Source: Cyanobacteria bacterium T3Sed10_376R1m (GTDB lineage: Bacteria; Cyanobacteriota; Cyanobacteriia; Cyanobacteriales; Cyanobacteriaceae). From it: a DNA stretch of 8,428 nucleotides. The number at the start of each line of letters is the position of its first letter. The first letter of the stretch is position 1. Shown here in pieces: positions 6,280 through 8,428 of this stretch. The notes beneath the pieces are model-generated. The model was given only the letters and a program-made list of their open reading frames with translations. It was not told the DNA's origin and did no database searches. Made by a program: the position numbers and the translations under genes. Location of the stretch: assembly GCA_003566215.1 (NCBI GenBank), contig PXEJ01000244.1, positions 1 to 8,428 of the forward strand, given 5' to 3'.

Positions 6280-6681
6280 TTAATTATTATTTATTCTTTT
6301 TTCAATATCTTCAAAGGTTTTTAACAACAAAGTTTGGGCTTCTAACTTCCAGCCTAATTGTTGAATTTTGATAGCTATAGGAAGTGCGATCGCAACTGCG
6401 ATAAAATCAAGATATTGTTGGGAAGATATACCAAACAATAAACCCAATCCAGCGATACCCCAAAAAGGAAGAGCAAAGGTTTGACGACTTTCTTCAATTT
6501 TTTTGAATAAAAATCCCTTCGGTTTTTGATCGATTAACTCTTGCTTAAGTTCTTGTTGTTGAGTATAGGGTAAAGCAATACCAATTTTACGGCGCAACTT
6601 CTCAATTTTACGAGCAGTAGTACTATATTCGGTCAATTCATCCTCTGCCATGCGCAAAAGTGCTTCTAAAGTTACTGCCAT
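6280..6681 (-). CDS. Small membrane protein of unknown function
   Basis: I cannot assign a function. From the ATG at 6681 the product has 133 residues. An in-frame TTG at 6693 would add MNDF, but neither start has a good ribosome binding site: AAGGG lies about 24 bases before the ATG and 12 before the TTG. Residues 1-35 are an acidic-then-basic helix (EALLRMAEDELTEY, then ARKIEKLRRKIGIALPY). About 68-86 (QTFALPFWGIAGLGLLFGIS) and 90-108 (YLDFIAVAIALPIAIKIQQL) are two hydrophobic segments, probably a transmembrane hairpin. The end is a charged helix (KTFEDIEKRINN), so both tails are predicted on the same side of the membrane. A HIP1 octamer lies inside (6386-6393), which suggests a resident rather than recently acquired gene. 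It is divergent from pheS with a 130-bp spacer. Confidence 0.78.
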   Translation of the reverse strand: MAVTLEALLRMAEDELTEYSTTARKIEKLRRKIGIALPYTQQQELKQELIDQKPKGFLFKKIEESRQTFALPFWGIAGLGLLFGISSQQYLDFIAVAIALPIAIKIQQLGWKLEAQTLLLKTFEDIEKRINNN

Positions 6682-6724
6682 AAAGTCATTCAATTAAATT
6701 ATTTACCCTTTATCCTACCATCAA

Positions 6725-6759
6725 ACAATTGACAATTGACAGTGGACAATGAACAATGA
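6725..6759. repeat. Five tandem heptanucleotide units between divergent genes
   Basis: Units of 7 bp run without a break: ACAATTG, ACAATTG, ACAGTGG, ACAATGA, ACAATGA. All keep the ACA-start and 7-bp period. Short tandem heptamers in spacers are a known feature of cyanobacterial genomes (STRR-type repeats); this exact unit is not one I can assign to a named class. The junctions create TTGACA twice (6729-6734 and 6736-6741), the consensus -35 hexamer. Confidence 0.75.
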
Positions 6760-6770
6760 AGAAATATTAA
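6743..6770 (+). promoter_or_regulatory. Tentative pheS promoter built from the heptamer repeat
   Basis: TGGACA (6743-6748), one junction of the heptamer array, lies 16 bases upstream of TATTAA (6765-6770), about 40 bases before the pheS ATG. The two perfect TTGACA hexamers further upstream have no -10 at proper spacing. Low confidence. Confidence 0.25.
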
Positions 6771-6811
6771 CACCAATACTGACAAGCTAAAACCTAATAC
6801 CGAAAAAGAAG

Positions 6812-7807
6812 ATGGCAACAGAAATTGAAACTCAATTACAAAGCTTAGCACAACAAGCACCAAGGGCGATCGCACTTACCGACAACCTACAAAAACTAGA
6901 AGAATTAAGAGTAGCCTATTTAGGAAAAAAAGGCGAACTATCCCTCATATTAAGAGGCATGGGTAAACTATCCCCCGAAATGCGCCCCATAATTGGTGCA
7001 GTTGCCAACCAAATAAAAGAGGACATCCAAAATAGCCTCACAAAACAACAACAAACCCTACAAAAACAGAAAATTAAAGCTCAAATTGAAGCAGAAACCC
7101 TTGATGTCACCATGGAAGGCATTGGCAAACCCATAGGTAAATCCCACCCCCTTCAAAGCACCATTGATCGAGTAATTGATATATTTGTAGGTTTAGGTTA
7201 CACTGTAGCCCAAGGACCTCAAATAGAAAGTGACTACTACAACTTTGAAGCCCTTAACACTCCGCCAGATCATCCTGCCAGGGATATGCAAGATACCTTT
7301 TACTTTGGGGATGGTAGCCTTTTACGCACCCACACTTCTTCCGTGCAAATTAGGTATATGGAAAACAACGAACCTCCCATCAGAATTATTGCCCCCGGAA
7401 GAGTCTATCGCCGAGATACCGTTGACGCTACCCACTCCGCCGTATTTCACCAAATTGAAGTATTAGCCATCGGTAAAAACCTTACCTTTACCGACTTAAA
7501 AGGCACCATCAAAGAATTTTTACGGCAGATGTTTGGAGATGACTTACCCACCCTATTCCGTGCTAGTTATTTCCCTTTTACCGAACCTTCAGCTGAAGTG
7601 GATGTACAATGGCAAGGAAAATGGTTAGAAGTTATGGGATGCGGTATGGTTGATCCTAATGTACTAAAAGCAGTAGGATATGACCCAGAAATTTATAGTG
7701 GTTTTGCCGCTGGTTTGGGAGTAGAAAGATTTGCGATGATTCTCCATAAAATTGATGATATTCGCCGTTTATATAATAGTGATTTGCGTTTTTTAAATCA
7801 GTTTTAA
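6812..7807 (+). CDS. pheS: Phenylalanine-tRNA ligase, alpha subunit
   Basis: PheS is the catalytic subunit of the (alpha-beta)2 class II synthetase that charges tRNA-Phe. Its length of 331 residues is typical of bacteria. Residues 1-95 form the N-terminal helical arm that contacts tRNA ([13 protein letters not shown] at 32-44). The catalytic core follows: [19 protein letters not shown] (112-130), [20 protein letters not shown] (136-155), [10 protein letters not shown] (156-165), [11 protein letters not shown] (171-181), motif 2 [20 protein letters not shown] (196-215), phenylalanine-pocket region [12 protein letters not shown] (254-265), and motif 3 [10 protein letters not shown] (301-310). 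The C-terminus DLRFLNQF is also typical. The ATG at 6812 gives the normal N-terminus; the AAGAAG next to it is too close to be a good ribosome binding site. PheT is not adjacent, as is common in cyanobacteria. A HIP1 octamer lies at 6866-6873. Confidence 0.97.
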   Translation: MATEIETQLQSLAQQAPRAIALTDNLQKLEELRVAYLGKKGELSLILRGMGKLSPEMRPIIGAVANQIKEDIQNSLTKQQQTLQKQKIKAQIEAETLDVTMEGIGKPIGKSHPLQSTIDRVIDIFVGLGYTVAQGPQIESDYYNFEALNTPPDHPARDMQDTFYFGDGSLLRTHTSSVQIRYMENNEPPIRIIAPGRVYRRDTVDATHSAVFHQIEVLAIGKNLTFTDLKGTIKEFLRQMFGDDLPTLFRASYFPFTEPSAEVDVQWQGKWLEVMGCGMVDPNVLKAVGYDPEIYSGFAAGLGVERFAMILHKIDDIRRLYNSDLRFLNQF

Positions 7808-7815
7808 TATTCTTG

Positions 7816-7835
7816 TTAACCTAAGTTCAGGTTAA
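7816..7835. repeat. Perfect 7-bp inverted repeat after pheS
   Basis: TTAACCT (7816-7822) and AGGTTAA (7829-7835) flank a 6-base AAGTTC loop, 9 bases after the pheS stop. No T-run follows on either strand, so it is not a typical intrinsic terminator. It overlaps the stop codon of the transposase remnant and could instead belong to that element's end. Confidence 0.45.
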
Positions 7836-8020
7836 GCAGATTGAGGTAAAAGCCAGTCTAAATGAAGAGTAGGCTTCTTGGGTTTATGACAGTATGCAAT
7901 TAATCCACAAAGAAGATTGGCACAAAAATAGCCTTGATCTGCAAAAACTTTACCCCAGAGTTTTTTTTAAGCTCGATAACAGGTTTACTATTACCAAGTG
8001 ACAGTCAGAAATGTATGAAA
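7832..8020 (-). pseudogene. Decayed IS982-like transposase, C-terminal fragments
   Basis: Read on the minus strand from about 8017, three broken pieces appear. FLT, then [11 protein letters not shown] (7995 down), matches the family's GN-DDR-PV-L block with residues missing. After a frame change at a run of eight A (7968-7961) comes [11 protein letters not shown], the well-conserved GK-F-D-GY segment. The same frame jumps directly to [20 protein letters not shown] and on to a TAA at 7834-7832, a C-terminal ending seen in such transposases. About 90-100 residues between DQGY and NLLCGL, with the last catalytic acid, are missing, and the whole N-terminal half is absent. It is clearly inactive. 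The IS982 label is from motif memory; another DDE family is possible. Confidence 0.65.
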
Positions 8021-8194
8021 AGCATTCTCAAATTTACCGAACAAAAATTCAAAACTTTATTCTCACTTAATAAGTTAACAAGTAACACAAAATTCGATAA
8101 AAGAAAGAAAAATTTGGTAGAAATATCCGAATATTAAGTACGGCAAACACTACAGACAACAAGCATAATTTATTAACTAGGATCGAGAGACAAA

Positions 8195-8227
8195 TACTTA
8201 CGTATGATAGCTACCTTACTTAAGTAT
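8195..8227 (+). promoter_or_regulatory. Candidate double operator upstream of the glycosyltransferase gene
   Basis: TACTTACGTAT (8195-8205) and TACTTAAGTAT (8217-8227) agree at 10 of 11 positions with a 22-bp start-to-start distance, about two helical turns. The second site contains the perfect 10-bp palindrome TACTTAAGTA; the first is palindromic at 8 of 10. The second copy overlaps the candidate -35 box at 8216. This arrangement would suit cooperative binding by a dimeric repressor; no regulator is identified. Confidence 0.42.
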
Positions 8228-8245
8228 CTTGAATCAATCGATAAT
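8216..8245 (+). promoter_or_regulatory. Candidate promoter for the glycosyltransferase gene
   Basis: TTACTT (8216-8221) is followed after 18 bases by GATAAT (8240-8245), close to consensus at the -10. Transcription would begin near 8252, leaving a leader of about 40 nt that includes the strong ribosome binding site. Confidence 0.4.
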
Positions 8246-8293
8246 GACAAGATTTTCAATACTTTAATCTCAAAATAATAAAGGAGGTTACAT

Positions 8294-8428
8294 ATGCGTA
8301 TCGCTCAAGTTGCGCCATTGTGGGAAATAGTTCCTCCCACAGGCTACGGCGGAATTGAATTAGTGGTAGCTTTGTTGACTGATGAACTGGTGAAACGAGG
8401 TCATGAAGTTACCTTGTTTGCTTCGGGA
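8294..8428 (+). CDS. Glycosyltransferase family 4 protein, N-terminus (cut by window edge)
   Basis: GT4 enzymes transfer a sugar from a nucleotide-sugar donor with retention of configuration, often in polysaccharide or glycolipid synthesis. Only 45 residues are visible. They start MRIAQVAPLWEIVPPTGYGG and continue through IELVVALLTDELVKRGHEVT to LFASG. This is the characteristic first strand, the PP-YGG-E loop and the first helix with RGHEVTLFASG of a GT-B fold N-terminal domain. The start is well set: AAGGAGG (8281-8287) lies 6 bases before the ATG, the best ribosome binding site in the window. The donor and acceptor cannot be told from this part. Higher GC and firm motifs contrast with the decayed AT-rich DNA just upstream. 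Confidence 0.9.
   Translation, partial: MRIAQVAPLWEIVPPTGYGGIELVVALLTDELVKRGHEVTLFASG

Noticed and set aside
7934..8137. A 67-codon plus-strand reading frame after pheS
   Set aside because: It runs antisense through the transposase remnant and AT-rich spacer, has no ribosome binding site, and shows no recognisable motif.
1..8428. CRISPR array, tRNA, rRNA or riboswitch
   Set aside because: No regularly spaced repeats of CRISPR size, no tRNA cloverleaf with a recognisable T-loop, and no rRNA or riboswitch signature found on reading; a covariance-model scan was not possible here.

Overview
The window looks like chromosomal DNA of a low-GC, probably unicellular cyanobacterium. It carries psbO, the manganese-stabilising protein of photosystem II, an IlvD whose N-terminus matches the cyanobacterial type, and five perfect GCGATCGC (HIP1) octamers in 8.4 kb. 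A genus such as Cyanobacterium or Geminocystis would fit the AT-rich spacers, but that placement is inference only.

Layout. Positions 1-2930 hold three minus-strand genes: the N-terminal part of ilvD (cut by the window edge), psbO followed by a clear intrinsic terminator, and ugd (UDP-glucose 6-dehydrogenase). From 2931 to 3615 no intact gene is visible, but the spacer is not empty. It holds a possible ugd promoter with two 18-bp direct repeats exactly 21 bp apart, an 85-bp MITE-like element with terminal inverted repeats and a 4-bp target duplication, and a collapsed toxin-antitoxin locus (antitoxin start fused to the end of a PIN toxin). A small plus-strand gene follows (3616-4089), encoding a predicted ribbon-helix-helix protein with an unrecognised C-terminal domain. 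It converges on a 649-residue ABC-F ATPase of the Uup type (4115-6064, minus).

From 6280 to 6681 there is a minus-strand gene for a small membrane protein of unknown function. It is divergent from pheS (6812-7807, plus), and a five-unit heptanucleotide repeat lies between them. After pheS comes a decayed IS982-like transposase (7832-8020, minus). Positions 8021-8194 are AT-rich and I see nothing definite there. The last stretch carries a candidate double operator and promoter, then the first 45 codons of a GT4-type glycosyltransferase with a very strong ribosome binding site.

How the genes relate. The intact genes are mostly housekeeping (branched-chain amino acid synthesis, oxygen evolution, UDP-glucuronate supply, translation factor, tRNA charging) and do not form one pathway. 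Ugd and the glycosyltransferase could both serve cell-surface polysaccharide synthesis, but they are more than 5 kb apart. No intact novel multi-gene system is visible. The interest lies in the spacers, which look like repeated sites of small-element insertion and decay, and in the uncharacterised ribbon-helix-helix protein beside the dead toxin-antitoxin locus.
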